Notes: generated by a model from the sequence alone, not told the origin. Shown: positions 1 to 9,452, counted from the stretch's first letter. The stretch: DNA of 64,000 nt from Desulfogranum mediterraneum DSM 13871 (GCF_000429965.1 NZ_AUCW01000003.1:186001-250000); one strand, 5' to 3'. Made by a program: numbers and translations.

Positions 1-764
1 CAGGGACCATGGAAGAGTATGTCCAGATGGCGATCCGCCAAGGCCTGCACACCATCTGCTTCTTAGAACACCTGGAGACAGGGATCGTCTTTCATCAACG
101 CAGTTGGTTGAGGCCCGAGGACTTTGCCGCCTATTTCAGCGAGGGGGAACGGCTCAGGGCACGCTATCAGGGGAGAATCCGGATCCAGTTGGGGGTCGAA
201 GCAGGCTATAATCCGGAGGAGAAGGAACGCTTCCAGGCTCTGCTGGCAGCCCACCCCTGGGATCGCGTCGGCCTCTCCCGCCACTTCCTCCGTCTGGATC
301 AGGGCCCACATCTCAACCTGCTCAGCCGCAGGCGGGAAGGACTTGCCAAACTCGCTGCCCACGGCCCAGAACGGGTATTGACAGCCTACTTTGCCTCCAT
401 CAAAGAGGCCCTGCTCTTGATAGAGTGTGATCTGGTCTGTCATCTGGATGCGGCCCTGCGTCACTATCCCGGCATCGCCCTGGGCCAAGAACACCTGGAA
501 CAGGTTGACGAGATCCTGGAGATCATGGCGATGCGCCAGGTGGCGCTGGAGATCAACACCTCGGGATTTGAGATCAGGGACGCCCCCTTTCCCAACCAGG
601 AGATCCTTGGCCGGGCCATGGCGCGAAGAATCCCGCTGACCCTGGGCTCAGACGCCCACCAGCCCCAACAGGTCGGCCGCCACTTTGAACGGATTCCCCG
701 GTACCTTGCACAGATCCTGGCAGCAGCTGACCATGGCCCCAATGGACGGCAGCAAAGCTCCTGA
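1..764 (+). CDS. PHP-domain phosphatase (histidinol-phosphatase-like), 5' end outside window
   Basis: The reading frame is open to the left edge, and the codons just before the first ATG (base 9) read Gly-Thr. In this family the metal-binding HxH motif lies just upstream of such a GT-MEEY segment, so the gene is probably cut by the window edge and base 9 is not its real start. What remains has FLEH near residue 19, a GVE-AGY segment, VCHLD near residue 145, EINTSG near residue 180 and a C-terminal GSDAH. This is the usual order of metal ligands in PHP hydrolases such as HisK-type histidinol-phosphate phosphatase. The substrate cannot be fixed from sequence, and no histidine biosynthesis gene is adjacent. 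It converges on the next gene, 34 bases away, with no obvious terminator between them. Confidence 0.8.
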   Translation, partial: GTMEEYVQMAIRQGLHTICFLEHLETGIVFHQRSWLRPEDFAAYFSEGERLRARYQGRIRIQLGVEAGYNPEEKERFQALLAAHPWDRVGLSRHFLRLDQGPHLNLLSRRREGLAKLAAHGPERVLTAYFASIKEALLLIECDLVCHLDAALRHYPGIALGQEHLEQVDEILEIMAMRQVALEINTSGFEIRDAPFPNQEILGRAMARRIPLTLGSDAHQPQQVGRHFERIPRYLAQILAAADHGPNGRQQSS

Positions 765-798
765 GTCTGCCGGCCAACACCCATCCCAGCCTCCCCTC

Positions 799-2427
799 TC
801 AATCCAGGCTGATATACTTGCCCATGGCCTGACGCAGTGTTTCGGCGTTAAAGGGCTTGATCAGGATGTCGTTGACCCCGGCCTCGCTTGCCGCCTCATG
901 ATCTTGAATATCACTCTGGGTGGTGACCATGATCACCGGTAACTCTTCGGCGCTGTACAACTTCCTGATCTGGCGGGTCAGCTCGATCCCTGAGACTTCC
1001 GGCATGTTCAAATCCGTCAGCACCAGCGCAGGCTTTTCGCTGCCCAGCCACTCCAGCGCACCTGCCGGGAACTCAAACAGGACCGGTTGACAACCGATTT
1101 CGTGCAGGGTCGCCTTATAAATATTCAGGATCATCCTCGAATCATCCACCGCGCAGATCCTCAGGCGCGTCCCCTGATCCTGCTGATCCCCGGCCAGTTG
1201 GCCGGCAAAATCCGTGAGCCCCTTGTCCTTGAGCAAGCGGGCATAGTGGCTGAGGATATCGGGATGGGCATGGGGCAGGTAGATCAAGGCCAACTTCTGA
1301 AAAAACTCCTCCACCGCCAGGCTGAGAAAGACACGATCCACCTGGGCATTGACGATGATCTTAACGATATGACGGGCCTCGTCCCCCCCTGCCCGGATCA
1401 TGTTCTTGATCCCGGCAGCCAGGATCTCATTGAAGTTGCGGTCAATGGCCCGGGCCGCAGCGGTGCAGACATGGTCCTCACGATCGGTCAACCCGGCTGC
1501 AAGGGTATAGGCACCCTTGCGCAGCGGCAGCAGGGCCAGGGCCTCATAGGCGGCAAAACGGACATTGGCATTCTTGGGAACCGTGTTCAGGAGGGTCCTG
1601 ATGGGCAGGATGGCACTCTCATCGCCCACCTCACCCAGGATATTCAAGGTATGGACCAGGAGATCGCTGTTCCCCTCTTTGAGATTTTCAATCAAGACCG
1701 GCACCGCCTTGACCCCCATCTCAACCAGGGCGTCCTTGGCATAGATCCGCATATGGGCATGATGGGAGCGCAGGGTATCGTTGAGCTTTTCCAGGGAGAC
1801 CTGGTCCTGGACCTCTGCAAAGATGGTCAGGATCATCAGATCCAGCTCATTGTCGGTGCCCATGCGCTCGGCCAGACGATGCATGGCGGTATGGGTACCC
1901 ACCAGGCCCAGCGACTTGATGGCAACGGTGATCAAATCCCGATCAGCGGAATAGAGGAAGTCGGTCAGGGTGTTGATGCATTCGGGATCCCCGATCAGCC
2001 CCAGGGTCTCGATGATCTGCCGCATGGTCATGCTGTCGTCAGAGACCGCCAACAGATCGATCAGGGCCGGGGTGGCCTCTTCATACTTCAACTCGCCGGC
2101 GGTCTCGATCATGATCGACTTATCATGGATCTCCGGATCGCGCAGGACCTGTACCAGGACCTCGGGATAGGCGATCAAATCGGAGATCAGGGTTTCCCGA
2201 ATCACCGGCAGTTCCACGGCCAGGGCCGGCTGTTCCACCAGCAGATAGTTGAGGAGCGGCACGGCAAATTCCACATCTGCCTTGAACAACTCGTAGAGCA
2301 GCCGATTCTGAAGCTTCCGGTCCAATGAACCGAGATGGTCGAGTACCAGCCGTGCCTTCAGGCTGTCCCCAGTCTTGATATTGGCTCGGATTTCCTCGAT
2401 CATATGTTCGGCGTTCAATGCGGCCAT
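799..2427 (-). CDS. HEAT-repeat protein with C-terminal receiver domain
   Basis: About 542 residues. The first ~400 are helical HEAT-like repeats, recognisable as recurring units such as ALIDLLAVSDD, CINTLTDFL and AVPVLIENLKEG. The last ~125 form a CheY-like receiver with the acidic pair in AVDDS, the phosphoacceptor Asp in LVLTDLNMP, Thr in MVTT and Lys in LIKPF. It probably works as a stand-alone signalling scaffold in which phosphorylation alters protein contacts, because there is no DNA-binding or enzymatic output. The ATG at 2427 was chosen because a GGGGAG ribosome site lies 5 bases upstream; a GTG at 2433 is possible. No cognate kinase is adjacent. The partner is unknown. Confidence 0.8.
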   Translation of the reverse strand: MAALNAEHMIEEIRANIKTGDSLKARLVLDHLGSLDRKLQNRLLYELFKADVEFAVPLLNYLLVEQPALAVELPVIRETLISDLIAYPEVLVQVLRDPEIHDKSIMIETAGELKYEEATPALIDLLAVSDDSMTMRQIIETLGLIGDPECINTLTDFLYSADRDLITVAIKSLGLVGTHTAMHRLAERMGTDNELDLMILTIFAEVQDQVSLEKLNDTLRSHHAHMRIYAKDALVEMGVKAVPVLIENLKEGNSDLLVHTLNILGEVGDESAILPIRTLLNTVPKNANVRFAAYEALALLPLRKGAYTLAAGLTDREDHVCTAAARAIDRNFNEILAAGIKNMIRAGGDEARHIVKIIVNAQVDRVFLSLAVEEFFQKLALIYLPHAHPDILSHYARLLKDKGLTDFAGQLAGDQQDQGTRLRICAVDDSRMILNIYKATLHEIGCQPVLFEFPAGALEWLGSEKPALVLTDLNMPEVSGIELTRQIRKLYSAEELPVIMVTTQSDIQDHEAASEAGVNDILIKPFNAETLRQAMGKYISLD

Positions 2428-2475
2428 GCACACTCCCCTTAAAGTAGATGTTGATAGTAGTTAACGGTGGAGGAA

Positions 2476-4209
2476 CTACTTGATGTACCAGTCAGGTTCC
2501 AGCCGACTGACCACATTGAGGCCTCCGCCTAAGACCATGCTATCCGATTTACCGAGATGGTCAAGAAAGACCTGCACTTCATAGGAGCGGGTCCCTGCAT
2601 TACAGAGAATAATACAGGTCTTGCCCTCCGGAATCTCCTGGTAGCGTTCCCGCATCTGCTCGTACTGCACCGCCAACCACTTCTCCCTGCCATAGCGCTC
2701 CACATAGGGTTCCGCCTCCAGGGGATGACGGATATCCAGGGCCAGCCAGTCGGGTTGGCTGGACATGTCCTCCATCCAGGCCAAGAAACGATCCAGGTCG
2801 AGCTGGCGCATCCGGCCGTCACAGAGGTTCTCGGCCACATAGGCCACGGCGTTGATGGAGTCAATGGCCGAGGAAAAGGGCGGCGCATAGGCCATCTCCA
2901 CGTCACTGAAGTCCTCGATGGTCGCCCCGGCAGCGATCAGGCCTGCGGCGGTATCGATTCGGGCAGAGAGGGAGTCGTTCATCATCCCAAAGCCCTGGAC
3001 CCCCAGAACCCGCCTGGTCCTGCGATCAAAGACCAGCTGGAGGATCACCACCGACTGGTTGGGAAAGAAGTGGGCCCGATCAGGCGGCGAGGTCAGGGCA
3101 TAGTCGGCATCGTAGCCCTCGGCCAGGGCCGCCTCATAGCTGATGCCGGTGGTGGCGATGCAGCGCTCAAAGGCCTTCATGATAAAGGAGCCGCAGACGC
3201 CCTTGAAGCGGGTGGGGATCCCTGCCAGGTTATCGGCAAGGGCCCGGCCTTCCCGGTTGGCCAGGGAGCCTAAGGGAGCGTAGGTTTCCCGGCCGGTGAC
3301 CACAGAGGTGGAGGCCACACAGTCGCCGGCGGCATAGATGTCCGGGTCCGAGGTCTGCAGCCGCTGGTTGACCCTGATCCCGCCCCAGGGGGCGACCGAA
3401 AGTCCTGCCTCCCTGGCCAGTTCACTGCGGGGCCGAACGCCCACGGCCACGATCACCAGGTCCGCCTCCAAGGTGCGCATCCCGGTCTTGACGCCGCACA
3501 CCTTGCCCTCTGCGTTGGCCAGGATCTCGGTGGCGGATTCACCGGTAAAGACCTGGACCCCGTTCTCCTGGAGATGATTCTTCAACATGGCGGCAAAGGG
3601 CCAGTCAACGATGCAGGGCAGGAGTTGGGGTTCCAGTTCGACCAGGGAGGTCTCCACACCCCAGAGATCCTTGAGCGCCTCTGCCATCTCGATCCCGATG
3701 GCCCCGCCGCCGATGACCACGGCATTACTCACCTTCCCCTGGGCGATGCGCTTGCGGATCTCGATGGCCTTGTGCAGGTTGGCGATGGTAAAGACCCCGT
3801 CCAGCTCAACACCGGGGATGGGCAGGGCAAAGGGCTTGGCCCCGGTGGCCAGGATCAGTTTATCGTAGGGCAGTTCTTCTTCCTGGCCGCTCTCCAGCCG
3901 TTCCACCTGAACCACCTTGCGCTGACGGTCGATGGAGATGGCCCTGGTCCTGGTCTGGACCTTGATCCCCTTGGCCTCCTGAAAGAACTTCTCATCCCGG
4001 ACCACATGGAAGCTGGTGGCACGCAACTCGCTCTCGTCGGAGACATCTCCGCTGACATAGTAGGGGATCCCGCAGCCGCCATAGGAGATCAGGCTGTCCT
4101 GATCCACCAGGGTAATGTCCCAGTCGGGTTGAAGCCGTTTCAAACGGCAGGCAGCCTTGGGGCCGGCAGCAACCGCCCCGACAATCACTATCTTCTTTTC
4201 CACAATCAT
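2476..4209 (-). CDS. FAD/NAD(P)-dependent CoA-disulfide or persulfide reductase with rhodanese domain
   Basis: 577 residues. An N-terminal FAD-binding fold (IVIVGAVAAG, close to GxGxxG) is followed by SYGGCGIPYY, whose Cys (about residue 46) matches the redox-active Cys of CoA-disulfide reductases. A second dinucleotide fold (VVIGGGAIGIEMAE) and the C-terminal FAD motif DIYAAGDC follow. A dimerisation domain comes next, then a rhodanese domain from about residue 470 with the loop CNAGTRS holding the catalytic Cys. This architecture matches Npsr/CoADR-type enzymes that use NADH to reduce persulfides, polysulfide or CoA-disulfide, consistent with a sulfur-metabolising anaerobe. Substrate preference is inferred. 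It is a single gene facing the same way as the crcB group, with a 149-base gap upstream. Confidence 0.85.
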   Translation of the reverse strand: MIVEKKIVIVGAVAAGPKAACRLKRLQPDWDITLVDQDSLISYGGCGIPYYVSGDVSDESELRATSFHVVRDEKFFQEAKGIKVQTRTRAISIDRQRKVVQVERLESGQEEELPYDKLILATGAKPFALPIPGVELDGVFTIANLHKAIEIRKRIAQGKVSNAVVIGGGAIGIEMAEALKDLWGVETSLVELEPQLLPCIVDWPFAAMLKNHLQENGVQVFTGESATEILANAEGKVCGVKTGMRTLEADLVIVAVGVRPRSELAREAGLSVAPWGGIRVNQRLQTSDPDIYAAGDCVASTSVVTGRETYAPLGSLANREGRALADNLAGIPTRFKGVCGSFIMKAFERCIATTGISYEAALAEGYDADYALTSPPDRAHFFPNQSVVILQLVFDRRTRRVLGVQGFGMMNDSLSARIDTAAGLIAAGATIEDFSDVEMAYAPPFSSAIDSINAVAYVAENLCDGRMRQLDLDRFLAWMEDMSSQPDWLALDIRHPLEAEPYVERYGREKWLAVQYEQMRERYQEIPEGKTCIILCNAGTRSYEVQVFLDHLGKSDSMVLGGGLNVVSRLEPDWYIK

Positions 4210-4358
4210 TCTCCTTAGTTTTATCGAATAGATCCCGTGAACCGACGACTGCGGCAGCCGGTTCCAAGACAGGGGATCGGCGTGTGCCGCAGCAGGCTCA
4301 CAAGAAAATTTTCATCGGCTCCGGGCCGTGGACCACGACCCGGAATCGTTCCGGGGAC

Positions 4359-4700
4359 TCAGCGCTCGCCGGGAGGACGATACATCCGAATCCGCAGCTC
4401 TTCCATGGTGACCAGACCGCCGCTGAGCACGGAATCCAGCTGATCCAGCAGCTCTTCCAGGACCTCCCGGGTATCCACCAGTTCGATGATCACCGGCAGG
4501 TCTTCGGAGAGGCGGAGGATCGAGGAGGTCTTGATCCGCGAGTTGGCGCCGTAGCCCATCATGCCACGAAACACCGTGGCACCGGCAACCCCCATGGATC
4601 TGGCCTGGAGCACGATCCATTCATAGAGCGGTTTTCCCTGATAACGCCGGGCCTCGCCGATGATGATCCGCAGCTGACACCCCTTTTCCGGTAACTTCAT
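4359..4700 (-). CDS. DUF190 family protein
   Basis: 113 residues from an ATG at 4700, supported by a GGAGG site 5 bases upstream. It contains the DUF190 signature elements: LRIIIGE, a YEWIVLQARSMGVAGATVFRG-like helix-turn, MGYGANS, and PVIIELVD. The family is a small PII-like fold protein usually encoded beside crcB, with a proposed but unproven role in regulating fluoride export. The start lies 2 bases after the crcB stop, so the two are almost certainly co-translated. Confidence 0.88.
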   Translation of the reverse strand: MKLPEKGCQLRIIIGEARRYQGKPLYEWIVLQARSMGVAGATVFRGMMGYGANSRIKTSSILRLSEDLPVIIELVDTREVLEELLDQLDSVLSGGLVTMEELRIRMYRPPGER

Positions 4701-4702
4701 CC

Positions 4703-5095
4703 CTACCTCCAGATTCCGGCGGCCACGATCCGACCGCACCAGACCATGCCCAGGCCCACCACCACCTGGACCGAACCGTTGACCGCGGCAAGATCCAGCC
4801 GCCCCTCCCTGATCAGCATCAGGGTCTCGTTGCCAAAGGTGGAGAAGGTGGTGAATGAGCCCAGCAGCCCGATGAGCAGGAAGCTGCGCAGTTCAACGGA
4901 AAACATCGACCTGCTCTCCACCAGCATGGTCAACAGGCCGATAAAAAAACAACCCAGGAGGTTGACGCCCATGGTCCCCAGGGGAAAAAACAGCAGGCTG
5001 GATCGCTGCTGGATCCAGCCGCTGACCAGATAGCGGAGCACAGCTCCGCAGAAGCCACCACAACCGATGATGGCCAGGCGCATCAGTAGATCCAT
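4703..5095 (-). CDS. crcB: Fluoride ion exporter CrcB/Fluc
   Basis: 130 residues from ATG 5095; the ribosome site AAGGTGAG overlaps the stop codon of the upstream AsmA-like gene. Four hydrophobic segments are visible. Family signatures are GGFCGAVLRYLVSG near the N-terminus, LGTMGVNLLGCF in helix 2, and FTTFSTFGNE in the third segment, which contains the Phe and Ser/Thr residues lining the fluoride pore and Na+ site. Fluc proteins work as dual-topology dimers in the inner membrane. A fluoride riboswitch, often found before crcB, is not possible directly upstream because the preceding bases are coding. If there is one, it would have to lie before the AsmA-like gene, and I saw none there. Confidence 0.92.
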   Translation of the reverse strand: MDLLMRLAIIGCGGFCGAVLRYLVSGWIQQRSSLLFFPLGTMGVNLLGCFFIGLLTMLVESRSMFSVELRSFLLIGLLGSFTTFSTFGNETLMLIREGRLDLAAVNGSVQVVVGLGMVWCGRIVAAGIWR

Positions 5096-5099
5096 CGAC

Positions 5100-8000
5100 T
5101 CACCTTCCAAAGATACTCTCAAACAGGCCGGGCAGGGCCTTGTCCAGTTGCTGCTCAAGTTGTTTTTCAACGGCCCTGACAGCCGCCTGTTCCAGCGCCC
5201 TTGCCAGGGCCTGACTGATCTTTTCCCGACTGTAGAGGGGAGCGTCCACCGTACCCTGGAGCGGGATCTCCAGGACCATCCCGCCGATCACCCGATACCC
5301 TTCCCTGCCGATCAGAGCCTCGCTCAAGGGGAGCTGAAGGAGGTAATCCAGGGAGCCGTCATAGCCCACAGAGCCACTCAGGGTCATTTCCGTCTCTCCC
5401 ACCAGCAGATGGACAGGAGAACAGCGGATCCTCCCCTGATCCCCCTGGCAGCTGATCTCGCTATCCTTGAGCTCCAGGGGTTCCTGGCCGGCCTGGAGCA
5501 GGCCGAGAATCTCCTCCAGCAGGCCGTTGCGGCTCAGCGAGACCTTGCTCAGATCCAGGGTGGTGGTAAAGGCCGCGCTGCGGGCAGCCTGCAGGTCCCA
5601 GGACAGGGCCTCGGCCCGCATGCTGAGCACTCCTGCCGGCTGAACCAGCACCCCGAAGAGGGGATGCACCTTAGCCAGCAGCCCCCTCATCAGGGGTTCC
5701 TGGAGTTGAACCTCGCTGAGGAGTTGGCCAGGCTCAGGCAGGAACAGGGCCCCCGGAGTCCCTACGGCCGCCAGATCAAGTTCCGGTCTGAAGGCCAGCC
5801 GGCCCTGATTCATGGCTGCCGCAAGCTCCAGATAGCCCCTGCCCTCTTTCAGCTCAGCAGCCAGGCCCAGGTCACGGATATCGATCCCCTGGAAGGCCGC
5901 AGCCTCGACACCGCCGCCGTAGGAGAGGTCCAGGGCAGGCAGCCCTGCAGAACGGGCCGGGGTCAAGGGCAGGCTCAGCCTCAAGGTCTGGCGCTGCCGT
6001 CCCTGGAGGCTGAGCTCCCGGTTGCTGAGTTGCGCCAGCAGACCAGCCAGGGCCGGAAATTCGGGAATAAGGGTAGCTGCAAGCTCAAGCGCTGCCTGAT
6101 CGCCCCCTCTGAGGGTGGCGCTGCCCTCGGCGTTGAGCAACCCTGATTGCAGCCGGAAGCTGGGTATGGCGCTCACCATGGAGCCGGGTTCATGGCGGAG
6201 CTGGATGGCAAGCGCCAGCGGCTGAGCTCGAAGCAGCGACTCCTGGCCAAGATCCAGGTTCAGATCACTGCTTGTAGCCTCAAGATCCAGGGAGAGCTGC
6301 TCTGCCGTCTGTTCCAGCCGGCCGACCAGGCTGGCCTCTCCTGCCAGGGCAACCTCTCTGGGCAGCCGCTCCAGCTGGTGGAGCACCTCAGCCAGACTCT
6401 CCAGCTTGAAACCGGCGACAAAGCCCGCCTCCACCCCCTTTTCCAGGCTCTGCCAGTCCCGGAGGCTGAGGGAGGCCTCGCTCAGCTCGACAATGCCTGA
6501 ATCCAGAGAAAATCGGGGCAGGAGCAGCCCATGCTCCTGGAAGTCGACCCTTGCCCAAGCCTCCACCGGCGGTTGGTAGGCATGGCGATGGTCGTAGATC
6601 TCCAGGGGCTTGACTGTCACGGCTCTGTCGGCCCCCTTGGCAAGGCCTCCCTCCAGTTGCCAACGGACCCGGGGGTCATGATAGCTGATCTGGCCATACT
6701 CAAGCCCGAACTCATCGATGACCAGGTCCAGACCGCCCACCTCCAGGACCGCTGCATCCAGCCGGCCGAAACTCTGCCACCGGGCCTGCCCTTGAGCAGC
6801 CAGGGGCACGGTAAAGAGCTCCAACTGGTTGAGCAGAGCCGCCAGCGGTTCCAGCGCAAGCGAGGCCGAGAGGTCATAGCTGCCCCGGAGGCCGTGGTCG
6901 GCTCCCCCTGAACGCTCCAAGCCAGAGCTGCGCAGCCGGCTCTCCCCAAGCCAGGTCGCTGTCCGGATATCCAGCTGGGCCTGGCCCTGGCCCTTAAGCC
7001 AGGACAGGGGTGCCTGTCCCTGGGCGGAGAGCTTCAGCCGGTGGGCAGGGATAATCGGCTTGCCCGCAAGCTCCAGGGCAAAGTCATCGATGGTGACTCG
7101 AGAGTCCAGCAGATAGCGCTCGTCCTCCTGGATGGTGGAGGAAGCGCTGAAGTGCAGCTTTCCCTCTGTATCCAGGTGAACGTCCAGAAAAGGCTGCAAC
7201 TCTGCCACGGCCTGCTTAAGGTCTGCGCTGGCCCTAAGCGCAAAGTTATCCGCACTGCCGCTCCCGCTCAGAGAGAGAAAGGGGGTGGAGAGTTCCAGGG
7301 CGGTCACGCTATAACGGCCCTGTTCTTCGCTGAGCTGAATCAGACCATCCAGGGGCTTGTCCCAGCGGAGGCTCTTCTCTCCATATTCGGCCTGGAGCGT
7401 CCCGGCCCGACAGGCCCCTTTGAAGCGGGTGACCCCATCCATCCGATCCAGTTCAGCGACAAAGCTGAGCTCCCCTTCGCTCACCCTGGTCCCGCCCCGC
7501 ATCCGCAACCTCTGCGGGAAGAGGGTGAAGAGACGATCCAGCCGCAGGGTCCCCCCTGCCTGGGCACGCCGCTGCTCCCGGTTAAAGAAGGCCTCCCCCT
7601 TCAGGGTGATCAGGTCGGACTCCAATCGAAACTCCGGGACCTGCCAGCCCTGTTCCCTGCTGTGTCCGCCGTCCAGGAGGATCTCCACCTGGTCAAGACG
7701 GGGATGATCATCCCCCAGGAGGCCGCCGCTCAGGGCCAGGTCCCTGATGGTGGCCTGGCCCTGGACCCTGCTGTTGGCCAGGCCGGAGGTGGTGATCTGC
7801 CACTGACCATCCAGGATCCCTGATCCCTGGGGCAGGAGGGAGGGATCCCGGAGAAAACGCCGGGCCAGGGGCAGGAACGCGCCCAGCTCCAGCTGTGTAA
7901 GCGAAAGCTCTGTGCCGGAGACCAGCGAAGGCCAGATGGCCTGGTTGCGGATCGGCAGGTTAAAGAAACCCTGGGCCTGCAGCCGGCCCGGCTGTTCTCC

Positions 8001-8642
8001 GGAGCGATTGTGGTCAAGGGCAAGCTCGTAGCGCACGCTCCCCTGCTCCAGTCGCGCCGATAATTCCAGCTGCTCTGCCAGAACCAGGGGTTCAGCGGCA
8101 AGGCCGCGGAGTTGCACCCTGCCATGGCTGAGCCGCAAACGACCGATCAGCTTTTCCCAGATCGGTTTTTCGCTTCCAGCGGCCCCAAGGGCAGGGTCCG
8201 GTTTCGGGCTGGAAGGCGGCCTGACAGGGGCAGGGAGGGGACTCTGATCGACAGAGCTGCCAGGGAGGGCAGGAGGGCTGGCGTGCAGATCGATGGTCAG
8301 CAGCGGGGAATCGAGTTCCAACTCGCCCAGATTGCCTGGAGCCAGCAGGAGTTGGCCCAACCCCTTGTCCAGCCCGAGCCGACTGACCTTGAGCGAGATC
8401 CCCTGGTCCTGATCCAGATAACGGACATCTCGACACCGGATCGCGCCCAGCCAGTCGGCTGTACAGGACCCCACCGCAAGTTCTGCGCCGATCCTTTTTT
8501 CCAGATGGTTGAGCAGCGGCTCCAGAACCGGTGGGGAAAAGAGCCAGAGAGGCAGGGAGACGAGCAGGGCAAGTCCCAGCGTCAGCACCCCGAGCACAGA
8601 CCACGGCCATATCTTTTTCCCGGTGGTTTCCATCACCTCCAC
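5100..8642 (-). CDS. AsmA-like/TamB-like inner-membrane-anchored protein
   Basis: 1180 residues: a short basic N-terminus, one hydrophobic segment (about residues 14-36, ending in LPLWLF), then a very long series of beta-strand-rich repeats typical of the AsmA/DUF748 superfamily, with a C-terminal part ending in LEIPLQGTVDAPLYS. A proline/serine-rich linker interrupts the N-terminal region near residues 120-150. AsmA-like proteins form periplasmic lipid-transfer bridges between the two membranes, which fits a diderm cell. The precise cargo is unknown. The start is ambiguous between GTG 8642 and ATG 8633. It directly precedes crcB with translational coupling, an odd partnership. Confidence 0.75.
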   Translation of the reverse strand: MEVMETTGKKIWPWSVLGVLTLGLALLVSLPLWLFSPPVLEPLLNHLEKRIGAELAVGSCTADWLGAIRCRDVRYLDQDQGISLKVSRLGLDKGLGQLLLAPGNLGELELDSPLLTIDLHASPPALPGSSVDQSPLPAPVRPPSSPKPDPALGAAGSEKPIWEKLIGRLRLSHGRVQLRGLAAEPLVLAEQLELSARLEQGSVRYELALDHNRSGEQPGRLQAQGFFNLPIRNQAIWPSLVSGTELSLTQLELGAFLPLARRFLRDPSLLPQGSGILDGQWQITTSGLANSRVQGQATIRDLALSGGLLGDDHPRLDQVEILLDGGHSREQGWQVPEFRLESDLITLKGEAFFNREQRRAQAGGTLRLDRLFTLFPQRLRMRGGTRVSEGELSFVAELDRMDGVTRFKGACRAGTLQAEYGEKSLRWDKPLDGLIQLSEEQGRYSVTALELSTPFLSLSGSGSADNFALRASADLKQAVAELQPFLDVHLDTEGKLHFSASSTIQEDERYLLDSRVTIDDFALELAGKPIIPAHRLKLSAQGQAPLSWLKGQGQAQLDIRTATWLGESRLRSSGLERSGGADHGLRGSYDLSASLALEPLAALLNQLELFTVPLAAQGQARWQSFGRLDAAVLEVGGLDLVIDEFGLEYGQISYHDPRVRWQLEGGLAKGADRAVTVKPLEIYDHRHAYQPPVEAWARVDFQEHGLLLPRFSLDSGIVELSEASLSLRDWQSLEKGVEAGFVAGFKLESLAEVLHQLERLPREVALAGEASLVGRLEQTAEQLSLDLEATSSDLNLDLGQESLLRAQPLALAIQLRHEPGSMVSAIPSFRLQSGLLNAEGSATLRGGDQAALELAATLIPEFPALAGLLAQLSNRELSLQGRQRQTLRLSLPLTPARSAGLPALDLSYGGGVEAAAFQGIDIRDLGLAAELKEGRGYLELAAAMNQGRLAFRPELDLAAVGTPGALFLPEPGQLLSEVQLQEPLMRGLLAKVHPLFGVLVQPAGVLSMRAEALSWDLQAARSAAFTTTLDLSKVSLSRNGLLEEILGLLQAGQEPLELKDSEISCQGDQGRIRCSPVHLLVGETEMTLSGSVGYDGSLDYLLQLPLSEALIGREGYRVIGGMVLEIPLQGTVDAPLYSREKISQALARALEQAAVRAVEKQLEQQLDKALPGLFESIFGR

Positions 8643-8742
8643 TCTCCTCTCCCCTCAGTGGGTCGATAAAACGATTCCCGCACCTTGCCGCGAAACAAAC
8701 CGGTTGTCAATGGTGTTTTCGGCTAAAAACAGGCAAAGCCGC

Positions 8743-8762
8743 CCCCTGAAGAGCCTCAGGGG
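8743..8762. other. Intergenic hairpin upstream of the AsmA-like gene
   Basis: A perfect 7-bp inverted repeat, CCCCTGA/TCAGGGG with a 6-base loop, sits in the 201-base gap between the response regulator and the AsmA-like gene. On the minus strand it is followed about 15 bases later by a TTTTT run. It could be a weak terminator for the response-regulator operon or a leader element of the AsmA-like gene. Confidence 0.35.
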
Positions 8763-8843
8763 AGCAGAGCCGGGAACGACGCTACAACTATTTGGTATAT
8801 GGAAAGAATAAGACCTCGGCCCCTTGAGACAAGCAAAAAAGAA

Positions 8844-9452
8844 CTAGCGTCTTCCAGCTCGAAGCCGGTCGTTCTTGATCCACAGCTCGAGCTCTGCCAT
8901 TTTCCTGCGGTAACAGTCGGGACAGATTCCGTGACTGAGTTCGTTGCCCGTGGCCTTTCTGAGAAACTGCTCCATGGAGATCCACTGGTCGCCCTTCTCC
9001 TCTCCCGGCTGATCATCACGGATCTTTTTGCATTCGCTGCAGATGGAGAGCAGGTTTTCATAGAGCCGCAGGGTGGCTGCCATCTCCTGGTGGGTAAAGC
9101 AGCGGCCCACCCGGAGAATCATCTCATCGTAGTTATAGGGTTTGAGCAGGTAATCGCTTGCCCCCAGGCGGAGGGCAGCGATGGCGGATTCCAGACGACC
9201 GTAGCCGGTGAGGATGAAGACCGCCTGGTCCGGATCACGCTGTTTGACCCGCTCCAACAGCTCCAGGCCGCTCACCCTGTCCATGATCAAGTCGGTGATG
9301 ATCAGACCAAAGCTCTGCCCCTCCAACAGCTCCAGGGCCGCCTCACCACTCTCTGCGGTGCTTACCCTGTAACCCTGATCGATCAGATCCTGCTCCAGGG
9401 AGTGACGGATCAGGGCTTCATCATCAACCACTAGTATGGTATGTTGCTGCAC
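8844..9452 (-). CDS. Response regulator with C-terminal four-Cys module
   Basis: 202 residues. The N-terminal receiver domain shows VVDDE, the phosphoacceptor Asp in LIITDLIMD, ILTGYG and YLLKPY. The C-terminal ~60 residues are not a DNA-binding domain but a cysteine module, CSECKKI near residue 145 and SHGICPDC near residue 180, that resembles a zinc ribbon often appended to deltaproteobacterial PAS and receiver proteins. Its function is not known to me. The gene overlaps the end of the preceding histidine kinase gene by 22 bases, so they form a two-component pair. The same module occurs as a stand-alone protein at 23609-23833. Confidence 0.85.
   Translation of the reverse strand: MQQHTILVVDDEALIRHSLEQDLIDQGYRVSTAESGEAALELLEGQSFGLIITDLIMDRVSGLELLERVKQRDPDQAVFILTGYGRLESAIAALRLGASDYLLKPYNYDEMILRVGRCFTHQEMAATLRLYENLLSICSECKKIRDDQPGEEKGDQWISMEQFLRKATGNELSHGICPDCYRRKMAELELWIKNDRLRAGRR

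Noticed and set aside
1087-2328. Long plus-strand open frame opposite the HEAT/receiver gene
   Set aside because: It is the antisense shadow of a well-supported gene, with His/Gln/Gly-rich composition and no domain.
5041-5100. Fluoride riboswitch before crcB
   Set aside because: The upstream bases are the 3' end of the AsmA-like coding region, and no riboswitch-like fold was seen there.
8700-8725. 13-base sequence CAATGGTGTTTTC shared with the region near 61825
   Set aside because: A 13-base match is expected by chance in 64 kb, and the flanks do not align.
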